Shown: positions 5,723-11,712 of the stretch, in pieces
Numbering within the stretch: position 1 is the stretch's first letter
Layout: each line of letters begins with the position of its first letter
NCBI GenBank assembly: GCA_002395965.1
Contig: DGVT01000006.1
Span: 213-11,924 of the forward strand
Source: Porphyromonadaceae bacterium UBA4277
GTDB taxonomy: Bacteria > Bacteroidota > Bacteroidia > Bacteroidales > Muribaculaceae
DNA length: 11,712 nucleotides
Reading direction: 5' to 3'
Notes under the pieces: model-generated
What the model saw: the letters and a program-made list of their open reading frames with translations, nothing else
What the model was told of the DNA's origin: nothing
The model's database searches: none
Program-made: the position numbers and the translations under genes

Positions 5723-6382
5723 TTAGAAATCAATGCCATGTTTGATAAGTAGTTGCTTCAACCGCTCAATTTCGGCTTTAAGTAGCGGTACTTGGTTCCT
5801 TAATTGTCCTAACTCGGCATCTTGTTCTCGCCTGTAATGTGTGCGCGCGGCATGCATGCGTTCCTTAATGCCTCCTTCAGTTATGAATTCTTCTTCAAGT
5901 TTTTTCAAATGGTTATTGAGGAGGGCATCGGTCATGAAGCATAGTGTGAGAGCCAGATTAGCCATTTCTTCATCATTCCATTTGTTAAAGAACGGCTGGT
6001 AGTGTTCGAGTTTATTGTGGTTTCGGCAAAATGCGCGTAACTGGTTATAACGATTGTGCTTTACGTCCCAGATGGGCAAATTGCGTGAAATTAAATAATC
6101 ACGATAGTCCTCTCGAAGTTCCTGTAATGAAGCACGTGCCACATTTAGTAATTTAATGTGCATTTCAGTAGATGTTTCACCATCTTCAGTACCTTCGATA
6201 ATGTTTTGCTTTCCTGAACGTGCAGCTTGAACCATCTGATCGACTGTGCGATCTCCATGTCTTGCTAAAAACCTTTGACAAAATGTAAAGGTTAATTGAT
6301 ACAAGACTTCTGATTTTTGATAGAAATAGGCATCTCGCCAGGGCTTTTGACGTTTAAGCACTTGATATTTACCATTAACCAT
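5723..6382 (-). CDS. Four-helix-bundle protein (S23/Avd-like) with suffix domain
   Basis: A 219-residue protein whose N-terminal half matches the four-helix-bundle family of 23S rRNA intervening-sequence ORFs, related to the Avd protein of diversity-generating retroelements. The signature is MVQAARSGKQNIIEG (50-64), followed by ETSTEMHIKLLNVARASLQELREDY (region 69-93). The C-terminal part (about 115-219) resembles the 'four helix bundle suffix' domain known from Bacteroidota and ends in a probable coiled coil (about 185-213). The biochemical role is unknown; Avd binds nucleic acid and partners a reverse transcriptase, but no reverse transcriptase is present here. ATG 6382 is supported by an in-frame TAG a few codons upstream. 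The gene ends in two consecutive TAA codons. It is AT-richer than its core neighbours and flanked on both sides by ATAGATnnn arrays. It may be transcribed from the upstream thioesterase unit. Confidence 0.85.
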   Translation of the reverse strand: MVNGKYQVLKRQKPWRDAYFYQKSEVLYQLTFTFCQRFLARHGDRTVDQMVQAARSGKQNIIEGTEDGETSTEMHIKLLNVARASLQELREDYRDYLISRNLPIWDVKHNRYNQLRAFCRNHNKLEHYQPFFNKWNDEEMANLALTLCFMTDALLNNHLKKLEEEFITEGGIKERMHAARTHYRREQDAELGQLRNQVPLLKAEIERLKQLLIKHGIDF

Positions 6383-6390
6383 CGCTTTAT

Positions 6391-6417
6391 GCTATCTATT
6401 TTATCTATAGTATCTAT
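6391..6417 (-). repeat. Right array of the 9-bp repeat ATAGATnnn, inverted
   Basis: On the minus strand three consecutive units read ATAGATACT, ATAGATAAA and ATAGATAGC. This places them just upstream of the four-helix-bundle start codon, between it and the thioesterase stop. The orientation is opposite to the left array, so the two form imperfect terminal inverted repeats about 0.7 kb apart. Confidence 0.8.
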
Positions 6418-6421
6418 TCTA

Positions 6422-6874
6422 CTAAAGAATCCTTTGCTCAAAGGCGGCCACATCGGCACGCCAACTGTCGGGTATGCGGGCCGGCTTGCCGGTCTCCCAA
6501 TCAAAGTAAACCAGCACGCTCTCGCACTCACTCTTTACTTCGCCGGTATCAACGTTCACCACCTGCTGAACCATTGTGAAACTTTTGTTGCCAAGGCGCT
6601 CAATCTGGGTAAACACCTCAATTCGCTCATTGAAACGCGTTTGCGCAATGAACGAGCAGTTAAGGTTCACAATCATGGCCTGCGGCTGCGGCACCTCCTT
6701 TTCTCCACCGCCACGCAACTTCACCAGATAGTCGTAGCGTCCCAGGTCGTAGATCTGGAAATAGCTGTTATTATTAAGGTGGCCCAGCATATCAATATCT
6801 ATAAACCGAAGCTGAACGGGCGTTGAGCAGTGAAACGAAAATCGCGCCCGGGTGCCGTTATTGTTTTCTTCCAT
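6422..6874 (-). CDS. Acyl-CoA thioesterase, 4HBT hotdog family
   Basis: A 150-residue single hotdog-domain protein, expected to hydrolyse acyl-CoA thioesters in the cytoplasm. The motif RFIDIDMLGHLNN (residues 23-35) is the 4-hydroxybenzoyl-CoA/YbgC-type signature DxxGHxNN, with D28 as the probable catalytic Asp, followed by SYFQIYDLGRYDYL. The later strands (AMIVNLNCSF, FNERIEVFTQIERLGNKSF, ECESVLVYFD) have the normal hotdog layout. Length is typical. The substrate is not predictable. The start lies 43 bases after the DUF721 stop, and no separate promoter was found, so expression with recF and DUF721 is likely. Its stop codon falls in the outer edge of the four-helix-bundle cassette. Confidence 0.88.
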   Translation of the reverse strand: MEENNNGTRARFSFHCSTPVQLRFIDIDMLGHLNNNSYFQIYDLGRYDYLVKLRGGGEKEVPQPQAMIVNLNCSFIAQTRFNERIEVFTQIERLGNKSFTMVQQVVNVDTGEVKSECESVLVYFDWETGKPARIPDSWRADVAAFEQRIL

Positions 6875-6917
6875 TGAACTATATTACTTTTCTTTTTTAT
6901 CTTTAATGTGTGTGTTA

Positions 6918-7208
6918 TTACTGAAACACGATGTCGGTGAGCACCTTGCGGCCCAACTGGTCGTTGATGCGCTGCACGAGCTGTGAGCGGCACATCATCA
7001 GTTCCTGGCGCAGCGCAGCCGACGACAATCGCACATACATCACGCCCTGGCGCACGTCGCGGCTGATGGTGTAGCGGTTGATGCCCTGGCCCACGATTTG
7101 TGGCCACATCATGCTGGCACGATATTCATCGAGCTGATTGTCGAGATGCTCCTCGCGCATGAAGTCGGCGATCACGTCGCCCACCCTCTTGGGGTCGGTG
7201 CGTTTCAC
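6918..7208 (-). CDS. DUF721 domain-containing protein (DciA-like)
   Basis: A 96-residue protein beginning with a GTG codon (VKRTDPKRVGDVIADFMREE, first residue read as Met). It matches the Bacteroidales DUF721 family, with the conserved YVRLSSAALRQELMMCRSQL (58-77) and a final TDIVFQ. DUF721 includes DciA, which helps load the replicative helicase in many bacteria. Whether this short Bacteroidota form does so is unproven. The GTG is chosen because it overlaps the recF stop (GTGA) and fits the family N-terminus. It also has an unusually good Shine-Dalgarno sequence 8 bases upstream; another GTG at 7241 would add 11 residues from inside recF. Position after recF is conserved and suggests a DNA replication or repair role. 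Confidence 0.88.
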   Translation of the reverse strand: MKRTDPKRVGDVIADFMREEHLDNQLDEYRASMMWPQIVGQGINRYTISRDVRQGVMYVRLSSAALRQELMMCRSQLVQRINDQLGRKVLTDIVFQ

Positions 7209-8317
7209 GACAGGCCACCTCCTTTCGGCATTGCACTGCACACGCCGTCGGCCACGGCAAACATGCGATGGTCGCCCTCGAGGCGCTGCAAGATTTGGTC
7301 AAGATGGGTGCGGTTGGTATCGGTGATGAAAATCTGCCCGAACTGGTCGCTCGACACCACGTCAACAATGCGCTCCACACGATGGGCGTCCAGCTTGTCG
7401 AAGATGTCGTCGAGCAGCAGCACGGGTGTGGTGGGATTGACCGTCTTCAAGAAGTTGTACTGTGCAAGACGCAAGGCTATAGTGTAGGTCTTGCACTGGC
7501 CCTGCGAGCCCGTGCGCCGCATGCTGTAGCCCGAGAGCTGAAGGTCAATGTCGTCGCGGTGCACGCCACGCGTGGTGTAGCCCACGGCCATGTCACGCTC
7601 GCGGTTTTCGGCCAGCAGATGCTCCATGCTCTGCTCGTTCAGGCGGCTCACATATTCAAGTTTCACCTGCTCGACACTGCCGGCAACGGCCTGATAATAG
7701 TTCAGGAATATGGGCGTAAACTCCTCGATCCACCTTTGTCGCGCTGCATGTATCACCGCTGCCGTGCGGCACATCACACCTTCCACGGTCTCATAGAGCA
7801 AGGCATCGCGCATCTCATGACGAATCATGCTGTTGCGCTGCTCCACGGCCTTGCCATAGCGAATCAGTGCATCCAGATACTCGGCATCACCCTGCGAGAT
7901 GATTTGGTTCATGAGCCGGCGGCGCTCATCACCGGCACCACGTATCAGGTCCCAGTCCATGGGAGATATCATCACCAGCGGCAGCAAACCGATGTGCTGG
8001 CTCAGACGCTGATATTCCTTGCCGCCACGGCGGGCCACCTTGCGCTTGCCACGCTGCAGCGAGATGCTGACGTCTTCTTCGGCATCACGACGCACATAGC
8101 TGCCCTGGAGCATCATGAACTCTGCATCGTGATTAATCACCGAGGCATCGGGCTGGCCTGTGTAGCTCTTGCAGAAGCTCAGGTAATAGATTGCGTCGAG
8201 CACATTGGTCTTGCCCATGCCATTATTGCCTATCAAGCAGTTCACTCCCGGGGCAAACTCCAGGTGTGCCTCGGCTATATTCTTGTAGTTTAGGATAGTG
8301 AGCTTGTTAAGTTGCAT
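7205..8317 (-). CDS. recF: DNA replication and repair protein RecF
   Basis: A 370-residue SMC-like ATPase that helps load RecA at single-stranded gaps together with RecO and RecR. Visible motifs are the Walker A GNNGMGKTN (30-38), the ABC-type signature region GSQGQCKTYTIALRLAQ, and the Walker B LLLDDIFDKLD from residue 300 with the catalytic Asp pair at 303-304. The N-terminus MQLNKLTILNYKNI is typical, and ATG 8317 is chosen for it; the frame stays open eight codons upstream but has no better start. Length matches the family. Downstream it overlaps DUF721 (GTGA) and probably the thioesterase is cotranscribed. A -7 box lies 21 bases before the start. The opposite strand carries a long open frame (7268-8293), which is a compositional shadow. 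Confidence 0.95.
   Translation of the reverse strand: MQLNKLTILNYKNIAEAHLEFAPGVNCLIGNNGMGKTNVLDAIYYLSFCKSYTGQPDASVINHDAEFMMLQGSYVRRDAEEDVSISLQRGKRKVARRGGKEYQRLSQHIGLLPLVMISPMDWDLIRGAGDERRRLMNQIISQGDAEYLDALIRYGKAVEQRNSMIRHEMRDALLYETVEGVMCRTAAVIHAARQRWIEEFTPIFLNYYQAVAGSVEQVKLEYVSRLNEQSMEHLLAENRERDMAVGYTTRGVHRDDIDLQLSGYSMRRTGSQGQCKTYTIALRLAQYNFLKTVNPTTPVLLLDDIFDKLDAHRVERIVDVVSSDQFGQIFITDTNRTHLDQILQRLEGDHRMFAVADGVCSAMPKGGGLS
7217..7225 (-). promoter_or_regulatory. Strong Shine-Dalgarno site deciding the DUF721 start
   Basis: On the minus strand AAAGGAGGT lies within the last recF codons (encoding Lys-Gly-Gly), with 8 bases between it and the GTG at 7208. This is a textbook ribosome-binding site, rare in Bacteroidota, and supports GTG 7208 as the start. 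Confidence 0.6.
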
Positions 8318-8337
8318 GATTGTTGCATGATGTGACT

Positions 8338-8346
8338 GCAAAGTTA
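8338..8346 (-). promoter_or_regulatory. -7 element of the recF promoter
   Basis: On the minus strand the sequence reads TAACTTTGC, identical to the glnA -7 box. The nearest upstream TTG at a plausible distance (complement of 8370-8372) is 23 bases away, so the -33 element is weak. The leader would be about 15 bases. Confidence 0.55.
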
Positions 8347-8431
8347 CAAAAATCGGACAATACTTTTATCAAGTCGAGATTAAAAAACCACAATTTAACA
8401 GACTAATCAAATGACTGAATAGATTTTTTAT

Positions 8432-8439
8432 TACTTTTG
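8432..8439 (+). promoter_or_regulatory. -7 element for the exported gene pair
   Basis: TACTTTTG matches TAnnTTTG and lies 21 bases before the ATG at 8461, divergent from the recF promoter about 90 bases away. No clear -33 TTTG was found, so strength is uncertain. Confidence 0.5.
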
Positions 8440-8460
8440 TGAGTTGAAACACTTCACCAC

Positions 8461-9498
8461 ATGAAAAATCCGCTTTTATACATATTACCTCTACTGCTGG
8501 CAATACTCACACAGGCTGCATGCAACCCGAGCCATGACACCGGCGTGCCCAATGCGGCACCGGCCGTCTATTACTGGCGCACGACCCTCAAGCTCGACAG
8601 CACCGAACGCGCGTTCCTGCAAGCTAACGGCGTGAAGAAGATGTACACGCGATTCTTCGACGTGGTGTTGCGCGACGACAAGCCCATGCCCAACGCCACA
8701 TTGCGGTTTCTCGACCAGGCTCCGCAAGGCGTTGAAATCATACCGGTAATCTTCATCATGGAGAACTGCCTGGCTCACGACATTGACAGCTATGCCGAGC
8801 TGATTGTGAACCGCGTACTGCAGATGTGCGAGACCAACGACCTGCCGGCACCGCACGAGCTGCAGATCGACTGCGACTGGACCAAGTCGAGCCTCGAAAC
8901 CTACTACCGGTTTCTCAAGCTCGTGCGCCGGCACACCGACCTCCACGACATGCGCCTGTCGGCCACCATCAGGCTTCACCAGCTCGACATGACACCGCCG
9001 CCTGTTGACTACGGTGTGCTCATGGTGTATAACACCGGCGACGCGCGCAAGCTCAATGGCCACAACCCCATTCTCGACTATCGCGACGTGACGGCCTACG
9101 CCAGTCGCCTGCCACGCTACTCGCTGCCGCTGTGTGCCGCCTACCCCACCTACGACTGGCAACTGCTATTCGGCAGCGATGGCGAGTTTAAGGCCATCTT
9201 GCACGACGAGGACCTCACCGACAGCACTCTCTACCGCAACGTGAAGCCCAACAGGTGGCTCGTGGTGGCACGACGAGACCTGCCCGAGCTCAGCGACGAT
9301 GCCGAGACCACCACATGGATCACCCCCGGCGACAGTGTGGTGCGCTGGACAGTGCCGGCCGCCGAAATCGGCCGTGTGGCACGAGATTTGCAACGACACC
9401 GCAGCACCATCAACTCACAAGTGGTGCTCTACAGCCTTGACAGTAAAAACATTAAACGATATAACACCGACGACTATGAAACGTTTTTCAATCCTTAG
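8461..9498 (+). CDS. Exported DUF3142-like (putative TIM-barrel) lipoprotein
   Basis: A 345-residue protein with an N-terminal signal (MKNPLLYILPLLLAILTQAAC). Cys21 could be lipidated, although Gln at -3 is not a classic lipobox residue. The mature part begins with PAVYYWRTTLKL and includes KKMYTRFFDVV (about 59-69), PHELQIDCDWTKSSLETYYRF (region 132-152), MRLSATIRLHQL and VDYGVLMVYNTGD. The order 'RFFD - QIDxDW - LSxTxR - VMVYN' resembles DUF3142, proposed to be a glycoside-hydrolase-like TIM barrel. This is pattern recognition, and no substrate is claimed. The downstream gene begins 23 bases before this stop in another frame, so the two are surely cotranscribed. Possible roles are surface polysaccharide processing or anchoring of the partner, both inference. 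Confidence 0.7.
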   Translation: MKNPLLYILPLLLAILTQAACNPSHDTGVPNAAPAVYYWRTTLKLDSTERAFLQANGVKKMYTRFFDVVLRDDKPMPNATLRFLDQAPQGVEIIPVIFIMENCLAHDIDSYAELIVNRVLQMCETNDLPAPHELQIDCDWTKSSLETYYRFLKLVRRHTDLHDMRLSATIRLHQLDMTPPPVDYGVLMVYNTGDARKLNGHNPILDYRDVTAYASRLPRYSLPLCAAYPTYDWQLLFGSDGEFKAILHDEDLTDSTLYRNVKPNRWLVVARRDLPELSDDAETTTWITPGDSVVRWTVPAAEIGRVARDLQRHRSTINSQVVLYSLDSKNIKRYNTDDYETFFNP

Positions 9499-11683
9499 CA
9501 TGCTTGCCGTCATGGCGGTGGCACAAGCATTGGCCTGCGGTCCTTGGGTACGCCCCATGTACCACGTCTTCAGTGCTTACAACCGCCAGCAATTAGGCAA
9601 CACTTTCACACCACGCCTCGAGAAATACTGGGTTGACTACACAGGCAACAACGAAGCCGGCTACGCCATGAACTCGCTCAGCTGGGTTGACCCCGAAGAA
9701 TTTGACAAAAGCACCAACACGATCATTCGCACAGCTATCGAGCGTGGCGACATGGAAATGCAGGAATACCTGCGCACACTCATTGCCTATCTCAAGGCAT
9801 CGAGCAGCATCGACGACGAGAACTGGCAATACCCCACCAAGGCCCAGCTCAAAAGCCACAACACGAGCATGCAGTATCTGCACAACCGCGCACGGGCCTA
9901 CACCGGCAAGCGATTGCGACCACAATACTGCCTGCTGGCCATGCGCACACTCATGGGACTGGCCGACACGCAAGGCATTATCGGCTACTGGACCAAGGCC
10001 GAAAGCACCCTGGGCGAGAGCGTGTATAAAGACATGATGCGCAACATCTATGCCGGAGCACTGCTGCGAACCGGAAAGAAAAAGGAAGCATGCGACATCT
10101 ATGCCGAGCAGGGCGACATGCTTTCACTAAAATGGATCATGCGCGACGGGCGCAACTTAGACGGCATCAAGCAAGAGTATGCACGCGACCCGAATGCACC
10201 CACACTGGTATATCTCGTGCAGGACTTTGTGAACAACGGCAGCCACACACTGCGTGCACAATATGAATATGACTGGGACAACCCCGACTATGTCAAGGCA
10301 TCGCAAAACGAGATAAAGAAATTCATCACATTTGCAAATCAAGTGGTGAGCGAAGGCAAAACAAAGGTTCCGGCACTGTGGCAGAGCGCAGCAGGATTTC
10401 TGAGCTGCAACCTGGGCAACAGCAAGCAAGGCCTTGAAATGCTCGACAAGGCCATGAAGATGAAAGGCACCGAGCGAATGCTCGACAATGCCCGCGTGTG
10501 CCGATGGGTGGCCTCGATGGCAACGGCCGACGGCAGCGACAAGTATCAGGACTACTTCCTTGGCGAGCTGAAATGGCTCCAAAACGTCGAAAAGAAAGAA
10601 ATGGTCACCTATGGAAGCGACTACAATGCCTATGACAACGCCTCGGGACACTATACCGAAGTTCTTACCAACGTCATGTATGATATCATGCCGGCAAAAG
10701 CCGCTGAATGGGGCAACAGCAACCTTGCAACCGCCTTTGTAGGATGGATGTCGCAGCATGAGAAATACTTACAGAAGAACTTTAACGAGGAATTCTGGCA
10801 GAGCGGCGACTATAAATATACCATCGACTCACTTACGGCCAACGAGATGGTAAAATATGTCTCCTACCTGAAAAACCCCGGGCAAGGCAGCAACCTTGAG
10901 AAATATCTTGCTGCCGGCATCACCGACAAAATGAGCGACGACTACGTTAACGACCGCATCGGTACTAAACTAATTCGCGAAGGACGATTTGAAGAGGCTA
11001 TTCCCTACCTGGAAAAAGTGTCGCTGGGCTACATCGGCCAGCAAGCCATCTCGTTCTACATGGCCCGACGCTCCTACGATGTGGAAAGGTGGTTCAACAA
11101 TCAGGTGGTGTGCAAGGGTGAATACTGGTCGTGCGAAGAAGCTCCCACTGCCGTGAACAGCAATCAGAAACTTGATTTCTGCCATGACATCGTGAACTTG
11201 AAAAAGGCCATTGCCAATGGTGCCACCGGCAACAACGTCAGCATGGCTCAGCTCAAATATCAAATGGCATCGATGCTATATCAAGCAAGCTACAAGGGCC
11301 AGTGCTGGTACATCAGCCGTTACGGCCAGAGCCTATATGATAAGGCTTGCTATAACAAAGAGTTGGATTTCGTGGCCGAAGCCGTCAGACTGCTCGATGA
11401 AGCCATCGTGGAAAAGGACTGCAATTTCACAATCAAGCAGAATGCACTCTACGCACGCGCATACATTCCATTTGGCTCACGATATCACACTATGACATGG
11501 GACGAGAACTATAACGGCACAGAACACTTCAACAAGAAGAGCCGTGAGTACCAGACCATGCTGCAGCTGTCCGACTTTGTGTATCAGAACCGCTCGCAAG
11601 TGTCATCGCGCGTGACGCGTTGCGATGTGCTGCGCCAATTCCAGCGTGGAACCTACAAGGGCTTCTGGGCTGCAGAAGACTAA
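9476..11683 (+). CDS. Large exported protein with helical (TPR-like) repeats, unknown function
   Basis: A 735-residue protein. ATG 9476 gives a clean signal peptide (MKRFSILSMLAVMAVAQALA, then CGPWVRP). Cleavage before Cys21 could be by signal peptidase I (ALA) or II, though the lipobox is atypical. The frame is open to 9299 inside the previous gene, but that part is shadow. The mature protein is almost entirely helical, with several segments that look like solenoid repeats of TPR/Sel1 kind, for example ALLRTGKKKEACDIYAEQGD and LIREGRFEEAIPYLEKVSLG. No enzymatic motif was found. I recall related Bacteroidales proteins starting 'ACGPW' beside DUF3142-like lipoproteins, but they have no named function. 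The 23-base overlap with its neighbour suggests coupled translation and a joint role at the cell surface. No terminator is visible in the 29 bases after the stop. Confidence 0.75.
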   Translation: MKRFSILSMLAVMAVAQALACGPWVRPMYHVFSAYNRQQLGNTFTPRLEKYWVDYTGNNEAGYAMNSLSWVDPEEFDKSTNTIIRTAIERGDMEMQEYLRTLIAYLKASSSIDDENWQYPTKAQLKSHNTSMQYLHNRARAYTGKRLRPQYCLLAMRTLMGLADTQGIIGYWTKAESTLGESVYKDMMRNIYAGALLRTGKKKEACDIYAEQGDMLSLKWIMRDGRNLDGIKQEYARDPNAPTLVYLVQDFVNNGSHTLRAQYEYDWDNPDYVKASQNEIKKFITFANQVVSEGKTKVPALWQSAAGFLSCNLGNSKQGLEMLDKAMKMKGTERMLDNARVCRWVASMATADGSDKYQDYFLGELKWLQNVEKKEMVTYGSDYNAYDNASGHYTEVLTNVMYDIMPAKAAEWGNSNLATAFVGWMSQHEKYLQKNFNEEFWQSGDYKYTIDSLTANEMVKYVSYLKNPGQGSNLEKYLAAGITDKMSDDYVNDRIGTKLIREGRFEEAIPYLEKVSLGYIGQQAISFYMARRSYDVERWFNNQVVCKGEYWSCEEAPTAVNSNQKLDFCHDIVNLKKAIANGATGNNVSMAQLKYQMASMLYQASYKGQCWYISRYGQSLYDKACYNKELDFVAEAVRLLDEAIVEKDCNFTIKQNALYARAYIPFGSRYHTMTWDENYNGTEHFNKKSREYQTMLQLSDFVYQNRSQVSSRVTRCDVLRQFQRGTYKGFWAAED

Positions 11684-11712
11684 TTGCCGACTCAGTTACC
11701 AATCTACTTCAG

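Larger units (their letters stand above)
5663..6424. mobile_element. Candidate cassette: four-helix-bundle gene between inverted 9-bp repeat arrays
   Basis: A single AT-rich gene is bracketed by short arrays of the same 9-bp unit, ATAGATnnn, in opposite orientation (plus strand on the left, minus strand on the right). Both outer ends carry TAGTAG (5663-5668, and the complement of 6419-6424), and both inner ends read ATAGATAG. The right edge coincides with the stop codon of the thioesterase gene. No transposase or recombinase is encoded and no clear target-site duplication is seen. That this is a mobile unit is inference from symmetry, base composition and the history of the protein family. 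Confidence 0.4.

Noticed and set aside
5663..6424. Classical insertion sequence or diversity-generating retroelement
   Set aside because: No transposase, reverse transcriptase, or template/variable repeat pair is seen. Only an Avd-like protein and short repeats are present, so the call is kept as a candidate cassette.
6292..6531. A minus-strand frame reading IDTIDKIDSIK across the right 9-bp array
   Set aside because: The 9-bp repeat is read as three-residue units only because its period is a multiple of three. The frame runs through the ends of two better genes in other phases and has no start or composition supporting expression.
7268..8293. A 341-codon open frame on the plus strand, opposite recF
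   Set aside because: It lies antisense to an unmistakable recF, is rich in Ala/Val/His as expected of a GC-rich shadow, and matches no family I know.
8491..9162. A 223-codon minus-strand frame opposite the DUF3142-like gene
   Set aside because: Val/His/Gly-rich antisense shadow with no recognisable domain. The plus-strand gene has a signal peptide and family-like motifs.
9299..9475. Possible 59-residue N-terminal extension of the large exported protein
   Set aside because: It overlaps the end of the DUF3142-like gene in another frame and would bury the clean signal peptide that begins at ATG 9476.
10157..10759. A 200-codon minus-strand frame opposite the large exported protein
   Set aside because: Compositional shadow: the plus-strand frame is continuous for 735 codons with a signal peptide and repeat-like content.

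Overview
The window looks like a Bacteroidales chromosome, possibly Muribaculaceae or a relative. Three things suggest this: a Bacteroides-type glutamine synthetase; the block DUF4271 - hemD - rnpA - yidD - tatD, an arrangement familiar from this order; and Bacteroidota-type promoters (TTTG near -33, TAnnTTTG near -7) with almost no Shine-Dalgarno signals. No phage, CRISPR array, rRNA or tRNA is visible.

Layout. 1-680 (minus) is the first 226 codons of glutamine synthetase, cut by the window edge. 681-1085 is the only long gene-free stretch. It holds the glnA promoter and a palindrome-rich 82-bp tandem repeat (2 full copies plus a degenerate third). 1086-4763 (plus) is a housekeeping run: LOG-family phosphoribohydrolase, DUF4271 membrane protein, uroporphyrinogen-III synthase, a terminator with an overlapping promoter, then rnpA, yidD and a TatD-type hydrolase joined by 4-bp overlaps. 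4727-6424 is an AT-richer islet on the minus strand, with an unrecognised lipoprotein and a four-helix-bundle (S23/Avd-like) gene bracketed by oppositely oriented arrays of a 9-bp repeat. 6422-8317 (minus) is recF - DUF721 - acyl-CoA thioesterase, probably one transcription unit. 8461-11683 (plus) is a two-gene exported pair: a DUF3142-like lipoprotein, and a 735-residue helical-repeat protein starting inside the end of the first gene.

How the genes fit together. Most of the window is core metabolism and information processing: nitrogen assimilation (GlnA), tetrapyrrole synthesis (HemD), tRNA maturation with membrane insertion (RnpA, YidD), and DNA repair (RecF with DUF721). The accessory-looking parts are the glnA upstream repeat, the four-helix-bundle cassette and the exported pair. 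The cassette is the best candidate for an undescribed system: a short gene of a family known from rRNA intervening sequences and diversity-generating retroelements, framed by (ATAGATnnn)n arrays in inverted orientation and sharing an outer TAGTAG. The glnA repeat is second, because base changes between copies preserve pairing in its main palindrome.
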